Shown here one piece after another: positions 1-9,510 of a stretch of 35,903 nucleotides of DNA. Source of the stretch: a bacterium (lineage in GTDB: Bacteria; Lernaellota; Lernaellaia; JACKCT01); contig JAIOHV010000064.1 in assembly GCA_019912885.1 (NCBI GenBank), positions 1 through 35,903 of the forward strand, read 5' to 3'. Position 1 is the stretch's first letter, and every line of letters starts with the position of its first letter. Below the pieces are notes generated by a model. It did not search any database, was not told the origin of the DNA, and saw only the letters and a list, made by a program, of their open reading frames with translations. A program made the translations under genes and the position numbers.

Positions 1-80
1 GCCGCGGCCGGGCGCCATTTCCGGCGTGTGGGGCGCCGGCGCCGGCGCCCCACACGCCGGAAATGGCGCCCGGCCGCGGC
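1..80. repeat. Perfect 80-bp palindrome at the contig end
   Basis: Bases 1-40 are the exact reverse complement of 41-80, with no spacer and no mismatch. A perfect 40-bp-arm palindrome exactly at a sequence end is typical of a fold-back assembly or amplification artefact. If so, bases 1-40 are not genomic and the real sequence begins near 41. A genuine cruciform or hairpin end cannot be excluded from sequence alone. Confidence 0.95.
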
Positions 81-1574
81 GCGGGGGACGACGACACAGA
101 CGCGGACAAGGACGAGCCGCGCGCGGCGATCTCGGCCGAGGATTCGATGCTTGCGCCCGATCAGGCCGCGCGGGCGCGCGTACTCGCGACGCACACGACG
201 GAAGAAGAACCGATCGCCGGACCGCTTACCGTCGCGGTTTCCGAAAACGAGATCACGCTTTCGTGCGAGGGAAAATCGAAGGTCGTGCGCGTGCCGGAAA
301 GCCGCGCGGGCGCGGTGAGCGCGTTGATGAGCGGCTACGCCTTCGCGGTCGGCTGCGCGCATCCGGACGAACCGCGCCGCCTGCTTTTCGACGCGCTGTC
401 CTACATGACCTTCCGCCTGGACCCGCACTCGAATTTTCTGCCGCCCGTGGCGTACGAGAGCCTGGAGACCGAAACGAGCGGGCGCTTCGGCGGCGTGGGC
501 ATCGAGGTCGGGCTGCGCGGCGATCATCTCACGGTCGTGGCGCCCATCGAAGGCACGCCCGCGGGCCAGGCCGGCCTTTTGCCGATGGATCGCATCGTCG
601 CGGTGGACGGCAAATCCACCGAGGGCATGAGCCTCACCGAAGCCGTTAATCTCATTCGCGGCGAGATCGGATCGCCCGTCGTCTTGACCATCCGCCGCGT
701 TCACGAGGATCGCGAGGAGGCGTTCGACGTCACGCTCGTGCGTTCGACGATTCCCATCGACACGATCCGTGTCGAGATGCTGGAAAACCGCGTCGCCATC
801 GTGCGCATCTTCTCGTTCAACGTCACGACGACGGCCGACCTGGAAGCGTCGCTGAAAGCGCTTGACGAAGATCCGGACGGCCCGCCGCGCGCGCTGATTC
901 TCGATCTGCGCAACAACCCCGGCGGCCTGCTCAATCAGGCGGTCAGCGTCGCGGACGCGTTTCTCGAATCGGGGATGATCGTCAACACGATTGGCCGCGG
1001 CCGCCTGCAGGAAAAGGAATCGTTCGCCACGAAGGCGAATTCACGCGCCGACACGCCGCTTCTCGTGCTCGTCAACAGCGGTTCGGCCTCGGGCTCGGAG
1101 ATCGTCGCGGGCGCGCTGCAAGACCACAAGCGCGCCGTCATCGTCGGCACGCGTACGTTCGGCAAGGGCAGCGTGCAGAGCATCTTCAAGTTGCCGGAAG
1201 GCACGGGCCTGCGCCTGACCACCGCGCTTTATTACACGCCGAGCGGCCGATCCATCCAGGCCGAGGGCATCGTGCCCGACGTGCAGATGCGTCTGCCGGA
1301 GGTTGATGAGCAACTGGTCAGCCTCTACGCCGAATCCGCGTGGGAAGGCCATCTGACCAGTCTCGCCGCCAAGCGCGACACCGCGGACGTGGAGCTTGAG
1401 GCCAAAGTCGTCCGCGAGGCGCTTTTGGCCCGCGGGCAGATCGTCGAGGATCCCGACTACCCCGAAAAGGGCGACTGGACCCTGCGTTTCGCACGCATGA
1501 TGCTCGACGGCAAGGATCTCACGCACGACGCGATCGTCGAACGCGCACGAAAACTCTACGAGCAAATGAGCTAG
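63..1574 (+). CDS. S41 family carboxyl-terminal processing peptidase, 5' truncated
   Basis: This is a periplasmic C-terminal processing protease of the CtpA/Tsp family, which cleaves exported or misfolded proteins near their C-termini. The helix motif LDPHSNF sits at about residues 119-125. A PDZ domain follows at about 140-212, with GVGIEV and GTPAGQAGLL. The S41 catalytic core has SASGSE at 341-346, holding the nucleophile Ser, and TFGKGS at 366-371, holding the general-base Lys. The GIVPDV motif that usually closes the core follows. No signal peptide is visible, and the frame stays open upstream of the ATG at 63 to the window edge, across the suspect palindrome. The true start is therefore probably missing, and the ATG at 63 is only the first in-window Met. 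The N-terminal region is Asp-rich and of unknown role. Confidence 0.9.
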   Translation: MAPGRGAGDDDTDADKDEPRAAISAEDSMLAPDQAARARVLATHTTEEEPIAGPLTVAVSENEITLSCEGKSKVVRVPESRAGAVSALMSGYAFAVGCAHPDEPRRLLFDALSYMTFRLDPHSNFLPPVAYESLETETSGRFGGVGIEVGLRGDHLTVVAPIEGTPAGQAGLLPMDRIVAVDGKSTEGMSLTEAVNLIRGEIGSPVVLTIRRVHEDREEAFDVTLVRSTIPIDTIRVEMLENRVAIVRIFSFNVTTTADLEASLKALDEDPDGPPRALILDLRNNPGGLLNQAVSVADAFLESGMIVNTIGRGRLQEKESFATKANSRADTPLLVLVNSGSASGSEIVAGALQDHKRAVIVGTRTFGKGSVQSIFKLPEGTGLRLTTALYYTPSGRSIQAEGIVPDVQMRLPEVDEQLVSLYAESAWEGHLTSLAAKRDTADVELEAKVVREALLARGQIVEDPDYPEKGDWTLRFARMMLDGKDLTHDAIVERARKLYEQMS

Positions 1575-1605
1575 CGCAAGTTGCGGAACTTCAAAACATC
1601 GAGTC

Positions 1606-1641
1606 GTCCATCATGTCCATGACGTCCATCAAGTCCATGTT
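1606..1641 (+). repeat. GTCCATNNN nonamer array, 4 units
   Basis: Four consecutive 9-bp units share GTCCAT followed by three variable bases. The array lies between the S41 stop and the lipoprotein and runs into the lipoprotein's 5' end, where its units supply three in-frame ATG codons (1613, 1619, 1637). The same repeat occurs at 17107-17160 and 34200-34253. Confidence 0.9.
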
Positions 1642-2233
1642 TTCAACGCGCGTCTTTCGCGCGTGCGTCCCTCTTGCCCTCGCGCTCGCCCTTTGCGCGT
1701 GCGACGTCGAGGATGCCGTCAACGACTTGGGCGAGCGCGAACAGGATTTCGAGGAAGAGCTCGAGGACGTCCGCATCAAGAAAACCGGCGGCCTGTGCAC
1801 GCCCGCCGCGGTGTCGTTCGACGAAATTATCGGCGATGAGGTGGACTGGTGGGATGACGCCAAAGGGCGCCTGAAGGACGTGACCGTTCACGCGTTGAAC
1901 TTCGCCGTTCCGAAAAACGAAAATACGGAAAACGTTTCGGTCGATCTCTACCTCTCGACGACGACGAACGTCGATGCGGTCACGGCCGACGAATTCCTCG
2001 GCACGACCGGAGAGATCCTGCCCGGCTTCATCATCAACGACTGGGTGCCGATGGACCTCGCGCCCGACGGCAAGAAGCGGATGGAAAAGTTGGTACTCGA
2101 ATCCGACACGGAGTTCACCGTGTGCGCGAAGATTCCGGAGGTCGAGGCCGGAACGGTGCCCGTCGAAGCCCTCGACATGCGCATGGAGCTTCAGATCGTG
2201 GCCACGGCGGTGTTCGTGCCGATCGGGGATTGA
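1637..2233 (+). CDS. Small predicted lipoprotein of unknown function
   Basis: I do not recognise the family. The product is about 198 residues. It starts with a basic, hydrophobic signal peptide ending in a lipobox-like LALCAC, so a lipid-anchored periplasmic or outer-membrane location is likely. Only one lipobox is clear and no transmembrane helix follows. The mature part is acidic, with an EDAVNDLGEREQDFEEELED stretch that could be helical, followed by a probable beta-rich domain. I chose the ATG at 1637. The in-frame ATGs at 1613 and 1619 lie inside a dispersed nonamer repeat, and none of the three has a clear ribosome binding site. It follows the S41 gene by about 60 bases, so cotranscription is possible. 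Confidence 0.7.
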   Translation: MFSTRVFRACVPLALALALCACDVEDAVNDLGEREQDFEEELEDVRIKKTGGLCTPAAVSFDEIIGDEVDWWDDAKGRLKDVTVHALNFAVPKNENTENVSVDLYLSTTTNVDAVTADEFLGTTGEILPGFIINDWVPMDLAPDGKKRMEKLVLESDTEFTVCAKIPEVEAGTVPVEALDMRMELQIVATAVFVPIGD

Positions 2234-2247
2234 CGCCCAATGGGAAC

Positions 2248-2277
2248 TTGACAAGATAAGCTCGAAAGGGAGATATT
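2248..2277 (+). promoter_or_regulatory. Predicted sigma-70 promoter for the NYN gene
   Basis: A perfect TTGACA at 2248-2253 is followed after 18 bases by GATATT at 2272-2277, four of six matches to TATAAT. The predicted start near 2284 gives a leader of about 65 bases that contains the hairpin at 2291-2325. Confidence 0.5.
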
Positions 2278-2290
2278 ACCTTTACTTCTT

Positions 2291-2325
2291 CCCCGTTGGA
2301 CTTCGGCCGTTGGCCCCCAACGGGG
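2291..2325 (+). promoter_or_regulatory. Stem-loop in the NYN gene leader
   Basis: CCCCGTTGG at 2291-2299 pairs perfectly with CCAACGGGG at 2317-2325 around a 17-base loop. It ends 23 bases before the NYN start codon. The T-rich tail is interrupted, so it could be a weak terminator for the lipoprotein gene, but the promoter at 2248 would place it in the NYN mRNA leader. Confidence 0.55.
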
Positions 2326-2348
2326 TTATTCATTTTCGGGGACCGTGC

Positions 2349-2972
2349 ATGAGGATTTCCACGCAGCGTGCCATCGTGTTTGTGGATGGACAAAACCTTT
2401 TCCACGCTGTGAAAAATGCTTTCCACTATTCCTATCCGAACTACGACGTGCTTAAGTTGGCGCAGGCTCTTTGCGATCGCCACGGGTGGCGATGCGAACG
2501 GGTCCAATTCTATACAGGCGTTCCCGACCTGGAAGACAATCCGTTTTGGCATCGCTTCTGGGCTGCGAAGTTGCCGGCCATGAATCATCAGGGCGTTCGC
2601 GTATTTTCGCGATCACTTCGTTATCATCGTAAGTCGGTCATCCTGCCCGACGGCGCTCAACTTGTGGTACGTGTCGGCCAGGAAAAGGGAATCGACGTGA
2701 GAATTGCGTTGGACGTCGTGCGAGCCTTGCGTTTGAACGAATGCGACGTCGTTCTGATTTTGAGCCAGGATCAGGACATGAGCGAGGTGGCGGACGAGGT
2801 TCGGATTTTTGCCCGTGAGCATCAACGTTGGATCAAGATCGCGAGCGCCTATCCCCACGACCCGCACCAAAAAAGGAACCGGGGTATCAACAAAACCGAT
2901 TGGATTCTTATTGAAAAGGCGGTCTACGACGCCTGCATCGACACGAGGGATTTCCGGCCAGATCGCCAATGA
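2349..2972 (+). CDS. NYN domain (PIN-like) protein, putative RNase
   Basis: This is a 207-residue single-domain NYN/LabA-like protein of the PIN-like nuclease fold. FVDGQN at 11-16 gives the first catalytic Asp (13) and Asn (16). KGIDVRIALD at 113-122 gives the central acidic cluster. LILSQDQDMSEV at 137-148 is this protein's version of the family's SGDSDF motif, with Asp141 and Asp143. Family members act on RNA in a metal-dependent way, but the substrate cannot be told here. I chose the ATG at 2349 because the domain begins right after it and the open frame upstream matches nothing. The gene has its own predicted promoter and leader hairpin. Its base composition looks somewhat less GC-rich than its neighbours, hinting at separate acquisition. 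It converges with the reductase gene at 3001. Confidence 0.85.
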   Translation: MRISTQRAIVFVDGQNLFHAVKNAFHYSYPNYDVLKLAQALCDRHGWRCERVQFYTGVPDLEDNPFWHRFWAAKLPAMNHQGVRVFSRSLRYHRKSVILPDGAQLVVRVGQEKGIDVRIALDVVRALRLNECDVVLILSQDQDMSEVADEVRIFAREHQRWIKIASAYPHDPHQKRNRGINKTDWILIEKAVYDACIDTRDFRPDRQ

Positions 2973-3000
2973 CAACGCACCGCGGTCTCGGCGACGGCAT

Positions 3001-3750
3001 TCATGAAGTCGGGGATCTTCCGATCTTGAACGGCGATGGCTTCTCGCCCGCAGCGGCGCGCTGCGCGCTCATCTGCTTGCGGCGCTCATCGATCTGCGAG
3101 CGGAAGAACACCTCCATGTGGATGTTCTCCTTGGGCATGCCGTTTTCGGTGAGCCAATCCGTGACCTCGAACAGCATCGAATCCAGCCCGCAAAGGTAGA
3201 AGTGCGTTGCGTCGTCGAGCGAAAGCTTGCCCAGAAGATCGGTGACGCGCCCCCGGTGGTGGTCCGCGGTTTCCTCCCGCGAGACGCAAAGCGTCGTCGG
3301 CGCCCAGGCGGCAAGCTCCTCATAATGCACCGCGTCGGCCGCCTGCCGGACGCCGTAGAGGATGCGCAGCGGCGGCTCGCCGGGCAGCGAGCGGAGGTAC
3401 GAAATGAGCGGCGTGATGCCGGTGCCTGTCGCGATATAGACGAACGGCTTGTGCTTGCCGACAAGGAACATGCCGAACGGCCCGCGGAACCGGAGCTCGT
3501 CGCCCGCGGAAAGGCCCGCCAGATACGGCGACAATTTGCCGCCCGGGACGTGCTTGACGATGAGGCGGTAATGATCGTCAAGCGTGCCGGAGGCGAGGGA
3601 AAACGAACGCACGGTCTTGTCGTCCGGCCCGACGACGGAGATGGCCATGCCCGGCTTGAACGGCAGGTCCACCTTGTCCATGACGACCTCGAAGATGTCG
3701 CCCGCAAGCCAGTTGACCGCGCGCACGGTCGTGGTGTTCGTGATGACCAA
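3001..3750 (-). CDS. Ferredoxin-NADP reductase-like FAD/NAD(P)-binding oxidoreductase
   Basis: This 249-residue protein has the two-domain ferredoxin reductase fold. The N-terminal flavin-binding barrel carries RSFSLAS at 48-54, a variant of the RxYS flavin motif, and GGKLSPYL at about 70-77. The nucleotide-binding domain has GTGITP at 109-114 and the late LCGLDSM. It likely moves electrons between NAD(P)H and an iron-sulfur or flavin partner. No 2Fe-2S domain is fused. The start is a TTG at 3750 with GGGGACG upstream. An ATG start close by is not available in frame. It is the last gene in the SUF direction, 64 bases after the sufT-like gene, so it may supply electrons to cluster assembly. 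That is inference, and it may be independently transcribed. Confidence 0.82.
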   Translation of the reverse strand: MVITNTTTVRAVNWLAGDIFEVVMDKVDLPFKPGMAISVVGPDDKTVRSFSLASGTLDDHYRLIVKHVPGGKLSPYLAGLSAGDELRFRGPFGMFLVGKHKPFVYIATGTGITPLISYLRSLPGEPPLRILYGVRQAADAVHYEELAAWAPTTLCVSREETADHHRGRVTDLLGKLSLDDATHFYLCGLDSMLFEVTDWLTENGMPKENIHMEVFFRSQIDERRKQMSAQRAAAGEKPSPFKIGRSPTS

Positions 3751-3781
3751 AACGTTCGTCCCCGTCCGATGATTTTCCGCC

Positions 3782-3797
3782 GCGCCGGCCCCGGCGC
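3782..3797 (-). other. GC-rich hairpin between sufT-like and reductase genes
   Basis: GCGCCGG and CCGGCGC form a 7-bp perfect stem with a 2-base loop in the 64-base gap. There is no T-run on either strand, so it is not a standard terminator. It could stabilise or separate the upstream and downstream parts of the transcript. Confidence 0.35.
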
Positions 3798-3814
3798 CCC
3801 CAAACCATGCGGCG

Positions 3815-4129
3815 CTAATACATATTCAGTTCGAGCTTCGCGGCATCGGACATCATCTCCGGATCCCAGGGCGGCTCCCAGGTGATCTCGATGTCGGAAG
3901 CGGTGACGCCCTCGACGGCGCCGACCTTGTCGCGCACCTCGATCGGCAGCGACTCGGCGACCGGGCAGTTCGGCGACGTGAGCGTCATGCGCACGTGCGT
4001 CGCGCCGGAAGGATCGACGTCCACGTTGTACACGAGCCCGAGGTCGAAGATGTTCACGGGAATTTCCGGATCGTAAATCGTGCGCAGCGTCGCGATGACT
4101 CGCTCCGAGATGTCGTCGATGTTCGCCAT
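3815..4129 (-). CDS. sufT: SufT-like DUF59/MIP18 family Fe-S assembly protein
   Basis: This 104-residue protein is a stand-alone MIP18 (DUF59) domain. Near the N-terminus is the signature DPEIPVNIFDLGLVY, followed by MTLTSPNCP with the conserved Cys and by ITWEPPWDPEMMSD. Related SufT and PaaD/YitW proteins help mature iron-sulfur proteins. It starts 7 bases after sufU in the same direction. The family assignment is firm; the sufT symbol rests on the operon context. Confidence 0.88.
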   Translation of the reverse strand: MANIDDISERVIATLRTIYDPEIPVNIFDLGLVYNVDVDPSGATHVRMTLTSPNCPVAESLPIEVRDKVGAVEGVTASDIEITWEPPWDPEMMSDAAKLELNMY

Positions 4130-4136
4130 GACTCGA

Positions 4137-4592
4137 TTACTCCGTGGAGACGGGTTCGGCGGCTTTTCGCTCGACGGCCGCTTGCAGCGTGTGCCAGGCC
4201 AGCGTCGCGCATTTCACCCGCGTGGGATATTCGCGAACGCCCGCGAAGACGGCAAGCTTGCCCGCCCGCGATATGTCGGGTTCGTCCGTCGGATCGCCGG
4301 TGACCAGTTCGTGAAAAACCGAGAACAGCGCGTTCGCCTCGCCGAGCGTCTTGCCCTTGAGCGCCTGCGTCAGAAGCGAGGCGCTCGCCGTGGAGATCGC
4401 GCAACCGCTGCCGATAAAGCTCACGTCGGCGATGCGGTCGCCGTCGAGTTTCAGGAAAATCGTGACCTTGTCTCCGCACAGCGGGTTGAAGCCGTCCGCG
4501 CGATTGGTGGCCTCCGGCATGTCGTGAAAGTTCCGCGGATTCTTGTTGTGATCGAGGATCACCTCTTGATACAACTCGCGCAGATCCGACAT
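4137..4592 (-). CDS. sufU: SufU, sulfur-transfer partner of SufS
   Basis: This 151-residue protein is the zinc-containing, IscU-fold SufU, which takes persulfide sulfur from SufS for cluster building on SufBCD. The ligands are visible: Cys39 and Asp41 in NPLCGD, Cys64 in GSGCAIS and Cys128 in RVKCATLAW. This spacing fits SufU rather than IscU. The frame is open further upstream, but the start at 4592 fits the family. There the ATG shares one base with the sufS stop (TGATG), implying translational coupling. The gene lies between sufS and the sufT-like gene, as in SUF operons that use SufU in place of SufE. Confidence 0.94.
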   Translation of the reverse strand: MSDLRELYQEVILDHNKNPRNFHDMPEATNRADGFNPLCGDKVTIFLKLDGDRIADVSFIGSGCAISTASASLLTQALKGKTLGEANALFSVFHELVTGDPTDEPDISRAGKLAVFAGVREYPTRVKCATLAWHTLQAAVERKAAEPVSTE

Positions 4593-5863
4593 CAGCCGAA
4601 CACCTCGCGCACCTTCAGGATGCCGGCCAGAAGCGCATCGACCTCCTCGAAGGTGTTGTAGACGGCGAAGCTCGCGCGCGCCGTCGCCGGAACGCCGAAG
4701 CGCTCCATGACCGGCTGCGCGCAATGATGCCCCGCGCGCACCGCGACCCCTTCCTGGTCGAGGATCGTGCCCACGTCATGCGGATGCACGCCGTCGATCA
4801 GGAACGAAACGACGCCCGCCTTCTCGCGCGCCGTGCCGACGAGCCGCACGCCGGGGATGCGCGCGACCTCTTGCGTCGCGAACGATACAAGCTCGTGCTC
4901 CCACGCCTCGATCGCGTCGATACCGATCGCGTTCACCCAGTCGATCGCCGCGCCGAGGCCCACGACGCCGACGATGTTCGGCGTCCCCGCCTCGAAACGC
5001 GCGGGGGGCTTGGCATAGGTGGTGCCCTCGGTGAACGAGACGGACGCGATCATGTCGCCGCCGCCCTGGTACGGGGGCATGTCGGCGAGCCGTTCGTGGC
5101 GGCCGTACAGCACACCGACGCCGGTCGGGCCGTAGAGCTTGTGGCTCGAGAACACGTAGAAATCGCAACCCAGCGCGCGCACGTCGACGCGCGTGTGCGG
5201 CGCGGCCTGCGCGCCGTCGAGCATCACGGGAATGTCGCGCGCCTTCGCCAGCTCGACGATCCGCGCAACCGGGTTGATCGTGCCGAGCGCGTTGGAAACA
5301 TGCACGACGGACACAAACTTCGTGCGCGGGCCGATGAGCTTTTCGAACGCGTCCATTTCGAGCTCGCCCGCGTCGTTGATCGGCGCGACGACAAGCCGCG
5401 CGCCCGTCTGCTCGCAAAGAATCTGCCACGGCACGATGTTCGAATGATGCTCCATGTGCGTGACGAGGATCTCGTCGCCCTCCGACAGGCGCGGGCGCAC
5501 GAAGCTGTGCGCGACGAGGTTGATGCCCTCGGTCGTGCCGCGAACAAAGACGATCTCCTCGTCGCGCGCGGCGCCCAAAAACCGACGCACCTTGCCGCGC
5601 GCGTCCTCGTAGGCCCGGGTCGAGCGCTGGCTGAGCGTGTGCACGCCCCGATGGATGTTCGCGTAGTCCTCGCGCATCAGGCGGTCCATCGCCTCCATCA
5701 CGGCGCGCGGCTTCTGCGCGCTTGCCGCATTGTCCAGATAGACAAGCCGCTTGCCGCGAATGCGCTGATTCAGCACCGGGAACTCGGCGCGGATGTCGTC
5801 GATGGAAAGGGCGTGCGCGTCGATGGCCTTGATGGCGGCCGTCTCGCCGTACGGATTCATCAT
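4592..5863 (-). CDS. sufS: SufS cysteine desulfurase
   Basis: This 423-residue, PLP-dependent group II cysteine desulfurase turns cysteine into alanine and an enzyme-bound persulfide. YLDNAASAQKP occurs at about 42-52. THMEHHSNIVPW lies at 135-146. The PLP-binding lysine is Lys242 in SSHKLYGPTG. The catalytic Cys381 is in RAGHHCAQP, the short SufS-type loop. ATG at 5863 overlaps the sufD stop (ATGA), and a second ATG follows at once (5860). The longer open frame upstream of 5863 is only the antisense-free shadow of sufD in another frame. The enzyme passes sulfur to SufU encoded next. Confidence 0.96.
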   Translation of the reverse strand: MMNPYGETAAIKAIDAHALSIDDIRAEFPVLNQRIRGKRLVYLDNAASAQKPRAVMEAMDRLMREDYANIHRGVHTLSQRSTRAYEDARGKVRRFLGAARDEEIVFVRGTTEGINLVAHSFVRPRLSEGDEILVTHMEHHSNIVPWQILCEQTGARLVVAPINDAGELEMDAFEKLIGPRTKFVSVVHVSNALGTINPVARIVELAKARDIPVMLDGAQAAPHTRVDVRALGCDFYVFSSHKLYGPTGVGVLYGRHERLADMPPYQGGGDMIASVSFTEGTTYAKPPARFEAGTPNIVGVVGLGAAIDWVNAIGIDAIEAWEHELVSFATQEVARIPGVRLVGTAREKAGVVSFLIDGVHPHDVGTILDQEGVAVRAGHHCAQPVMERFGVPATARASFAVYNTFEEVDALLAGILKVREVFG

Positions 5864-7188
5864 GAGGCATCTCCATGAGCCGAATCCTTCGGCAGCCAGA
5901 GGTGGAGATCGCGGTCCAGGCGCTCGCGCACCGGTTCGATCGCGATACGGCGGAGGATGTCCGACGCGAACGCGTAGATCAGGATGTTGCGCGCGTCCGC
6001 GCGGCCGATGGCGCGCGTTCGCAGATAAAACATTGCCTGCTCGTCGAGCTGGCCGACGGTCGCGCCGTGCGTGCATTTGACGTCGTCCGCGTAGATTTCG
6101 AGCTGCGGCTTGGTGTCGATCTGGGCCTCGCGGCTCAGCAACAAACCCTTGTTGTTCTGCTTCGCATCGGTCTTTTGCGCGGCCCGGTGCACGTAGATCT
6201 TGCCGTTGAACACGCCCTTGGCCTTGCCGCCGAGGATGCCCTTGTAGTCCTCGTAGCTGTTGCAGTTGGGGGCGATATGGTCGATGCGCGTGTGGTGATC
6301 GACAAGTTGCGTGCCGTCGCCGAGGTACAGGCCGTCCAGCCGCGAGATGATGTCCTCGGCGTCGAGCGACACGTTGATGTCGTTGCGCGCGATCGCCGCG
6401 CCGATCGATATCGAATTCGTGCGGAAGTTGCTCGACCGGCCCTGGTGGATTTCGGCGGTCGCGATGTGGAACGCGCCGGGCGCCTCGAACTGCGCCTTCA
6501 CATGATCGCCGTGCGCGTTTTCGCCGACAAAAATCTCCGTCACCGCGTTCGTGAAATACGCGCCCGCGCCGGCGTAGCTCTCGACGATCTGGCACTCGGC
6601 GCCGTCCTCGAGCACGAAGACGTTGCGTGGGTGCGTCATCAGCGCCTGCCCGTTCGCCGTCGTGAGGAACAGAATCTGGATCGGTCGCTCGACCTTGACG
6701 TTTTTCGGAATGTGGACGTACGCGCCGTCGCGCGCGAGCGCGGTGTTGAGCGCGACGAAGTGGTGTTCGGTATGTTTGGTGAGCGCGCCAAGGCGCCCTT
6801 CGATCGCGGCGGGATCGCGATCAAGCAGCGACGCCACGCTCTCGATGCGCACGCCGGCCGGCAGATCGCCAACGCGAGAAAGATCCGGTGAAAACACGCC
6901 GTTGACGTAAACCGCGAGGTGGAAATCGTCCGCGAAAAGATGCGGGTTAACTTCGCCTGTGGTCAGCTTCGCGGCGAAATCGTCCGCCGGCGCGAACGCG
7001 GTCTCGCCGACGCGTTTCACGTCCGTAAAGCGCCACTCCTCGTTCTTGCGCGTGGGAATGCCGAGCCTGCCGAACGCCTGAGCGCCCTCGTCGCGGCGGG
7101 TCGTCCACCACGCGGCGCCCCGTCCCGGCAGATCGCCGGCGATACGCTCGTAGGTGGCGAGAAACGATTCGTGTCCATCGGCCATCAT
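5860..7188 (-). CDS. sufD: SufD, Fe-S cluster scaffold subunit
   Basis: This 442-residue SufD pairs with SufB and the ATPase SufC in the cytosolic cluster-building complex. The N-terminus has the SufD-type GAAWWTTRRDEGAQAF region. The C-terminal beta-helix core contains NCNSYEDYKGI, NNKGLLLS and KCTHGATVGQLDE, the last holding the conserved His of the SufB-SufD interface. It ends with the usual alpha-helical LRRIAIEPVRERL region. Two adjacent ATGs stand at 7188 and 7185 behind AGGGAG; spacing slightly favours the second. The gene sits 7 bases after sufC and overlaps sufS by four bases. Confidence 0.94.
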   Translation of the reverse strand: MMADGHESFLATYERIAGDLPGRGAAWWTTRRDEGAQAFGRLGIPTRKNEEWRFTDVKRVGETAFAPADDFAAKLTTGEVNPHLFADDFHLAVYVNGVFSPDLSRVGDLPAGVRIESVASLLDRDPAAIEGRLGALTKHTEHHFVALNTALARDGAYVHIPKNVKVERPIQILFLTTANGQALMTHPRNVFVLEDGAECQIVESYAGAGAYFTNAVTEIFVGENAHGDHVKAQFEAPGAFHIATAEIHQGRSSNFRTNSISIGAAIARNDINVSLDAEDIISRLDGLYLGDGTQLVDHHTRIDHIAPNCNSYEDYKGILGGKAKGVFNGKIYVHRAAQKTDAKQNNKGLLLSREAQIDTKPQLEIYADDVKCTHGATVGQLDEQAMFYLRTRAIGRADARNILIYAFASDILRRIAIEPVRERLDRDLHLWLPKDSAHGDAS

Positions 7189-7195
7189 CGTCTCC

Positions 7196-7972
<777 letters not shown>

Positions 7973-8026
7973 GTTCGTCCGTGTCCTTTCCAACATCGGT
8001 GGGATTTCGTATTCGAATCGCGCCAA

Positions 8027-9493
8027 TCAGCCGACGCTGCCCTCGAGGCTGATGCCGAGCAGTTTTTGCGCTTCCACCGCGAACTCCATCGGCAGCTCGC
8101 GGAACACTTCCTTGCAGAATCCGTTGACGATCATGCCGATGGCGTCTTCGGTCGAAAGACCGCGCTGCCGGGCGTAGAAAATCTGATCGTCCGAGATCTT
8201 CGAGGTCGTCGCCTCGTGCTCCACCGCGGCGGTCGGGTTGTGCACGTCCAGATACGGAAACGTGTGCGCGCCGCATTTGTCGCCCAGCAGCATCGAGTCG
8301 CACTGCGAGTAGTTGCGCGCGCCGTCCGCCCCGCGCGAAACGAGCACCTGCCCGCGATAAACGTTCTGCCCGAACATCGCGCTGATGCCCTTGCTGACGA
8401 TCGTGCTTTTCGTGTTCTTGCCGATGTGGATCATCTTCGTGCCCGTGTCGGCCTGCTGGTGGTTGCTCGTCAGCGCCACCGAGTAGAACTCACCCACGGA
8501 ATTGTCGCCCAGCAGAATGCAGCTCGGGTATTTCCACGTGATCGCGCTGCCCGTCTCCACCTGCGTCCAGGAGACCTTCGCGTTTTTCATCGCCTTGCCG
8601 CGCTTGGTCACGAAATTGTAGATGCCGCCCTTGCCGTCCTTGTCGCCGGGATACCAGTTCTGCACCGTCGAGTACTTGATCGTGGCGTTATCGAGCGCCA
8701 CGAGCTCGACGACCGCCGCGTGAAGCTGGTTTTCATCGCGCATCGGCGCCGTGCAGCCTTCCAGATAGCTGACGTAGCTGCCTTCGTCCGCGACGATCAG
8801 CGTGCGCTCGAACTGGCCCGTGTTCGCCGCGTTGATGCGGAAATACGTCGAAAGCTCCATCGGGCAACGCACGCCCTTGGGGATGTAGCAAAACGACCCG
8901 TCCGTGAAGACGGCCGAGTTCAACGACGCGAAGAAGTTGTCCGTGCGCGGAACGACCGAACCGAGGTACTTCCGCACCAGATCCGGATGCTCCTTCACGG
9001 CGTCCGAGAACGAGCAGAAAATCACGCCCAGTTCCGCGAGCTTCGATTTGAACGTCGTCGCCACGCTGACCGAATCGAACACCGCGTCCACCGCGATGCC
9101 CGCGAGCGCGAGCTGCTCCTCAAGGGGAATGCCGAGCTTGTCGTACGTGCGGCGGATTTCCGGATCGATCTCGTCAAGCGACTTGGGCCCGTCTTCCTTG
9201 CTCTTGGGCGCCGAGTAATACGAGATCGCCTGGTAGTCGATGTTACGCAGCGGCTCGTAACGCAGATACGCCCACTCCGGCAGCGTCATCTTCCGCCAGA
9301 TGCGGTACGCCTCCAGGCGCCAGTCGGTCAGCCACTGCGGCTCGCCCTTCTTATGCGAAAGCGCGACGATGGTTTCCTCGGAAAGGCCCGGCGGAAACGT
9401 GTCCGCGTCGATGTCCGTCACGAAGCCCCACTTGTACTCCTGCGTGACGCGATCCTCGATCAGCCTTGTGCTTTCCGAAATTTCTTCCTGCAT
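8027..9493 (-). CDS. sufB: SufB, Fe-S cluster scaffold subunit
   Basis: This 488-residue SufB is the main site of nascent Fe-S cluster formation in SufBCD. Diagnostic stretches are [19 protein letters not shown] near the N-terminus, [39 protein letters not shown] and [18 protein letters not shown]. The C-terminal core has [18 protein letters not shown], with conserved Cys residues, and [23 protein letters not shown] 9493 has GGAGA upstream at good spacing and gives the standard family length. The very long open frame upstream runs into the regulator and beyond and is not coding. It is the first structural gene of the operon, 17 bases after the regulator. Confidence 0.96.
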   Translation of the reverse strand: MQEEISESTRLIEDRVTQEYKWGFVTDIDADTFPPGLSEETIVALSHKKGEPQWLTDWRLEAYRIWRKMTLPEWAYLRYEPLRNIDYQAISYYSAPKSKEDGPKSLDEIDPEIRRTYDKLGIPLEEQLALAGIAVDAVFDSVSVATTFKSKLAELGVIFCSFSDAVKEHPDLVRKYLGSVVPRTDNFFASLNSAVFTDGSFCYIPKGVRCPMELSTYFRINAANTGQFERTLIVADEGSYVSYLEGCTAPMRDENQLHAAVVELVALDNATIKYSTVQNWYPGDKDGKGGIYNFVTKRGKAMKNAKVSWTQVETGSAITWKYPSCILLGDNSVGEFYSVALTSNHQQADTGTKMIHIGKNTKSTIVSKGISAMFGQNVYRGQVLVSRGADGARNYSQCDSMLLGDKCGAHTFPYLDVHNPTAAVEHEATTSKISDDQIFYARQRGLSTEDAIGMIVNGFCKEVFRELPMEFAVEAQKLLGISLEGSVG

Positions 9494-9510
9494 GTCCGGT
9501 CTCCGTTCGA

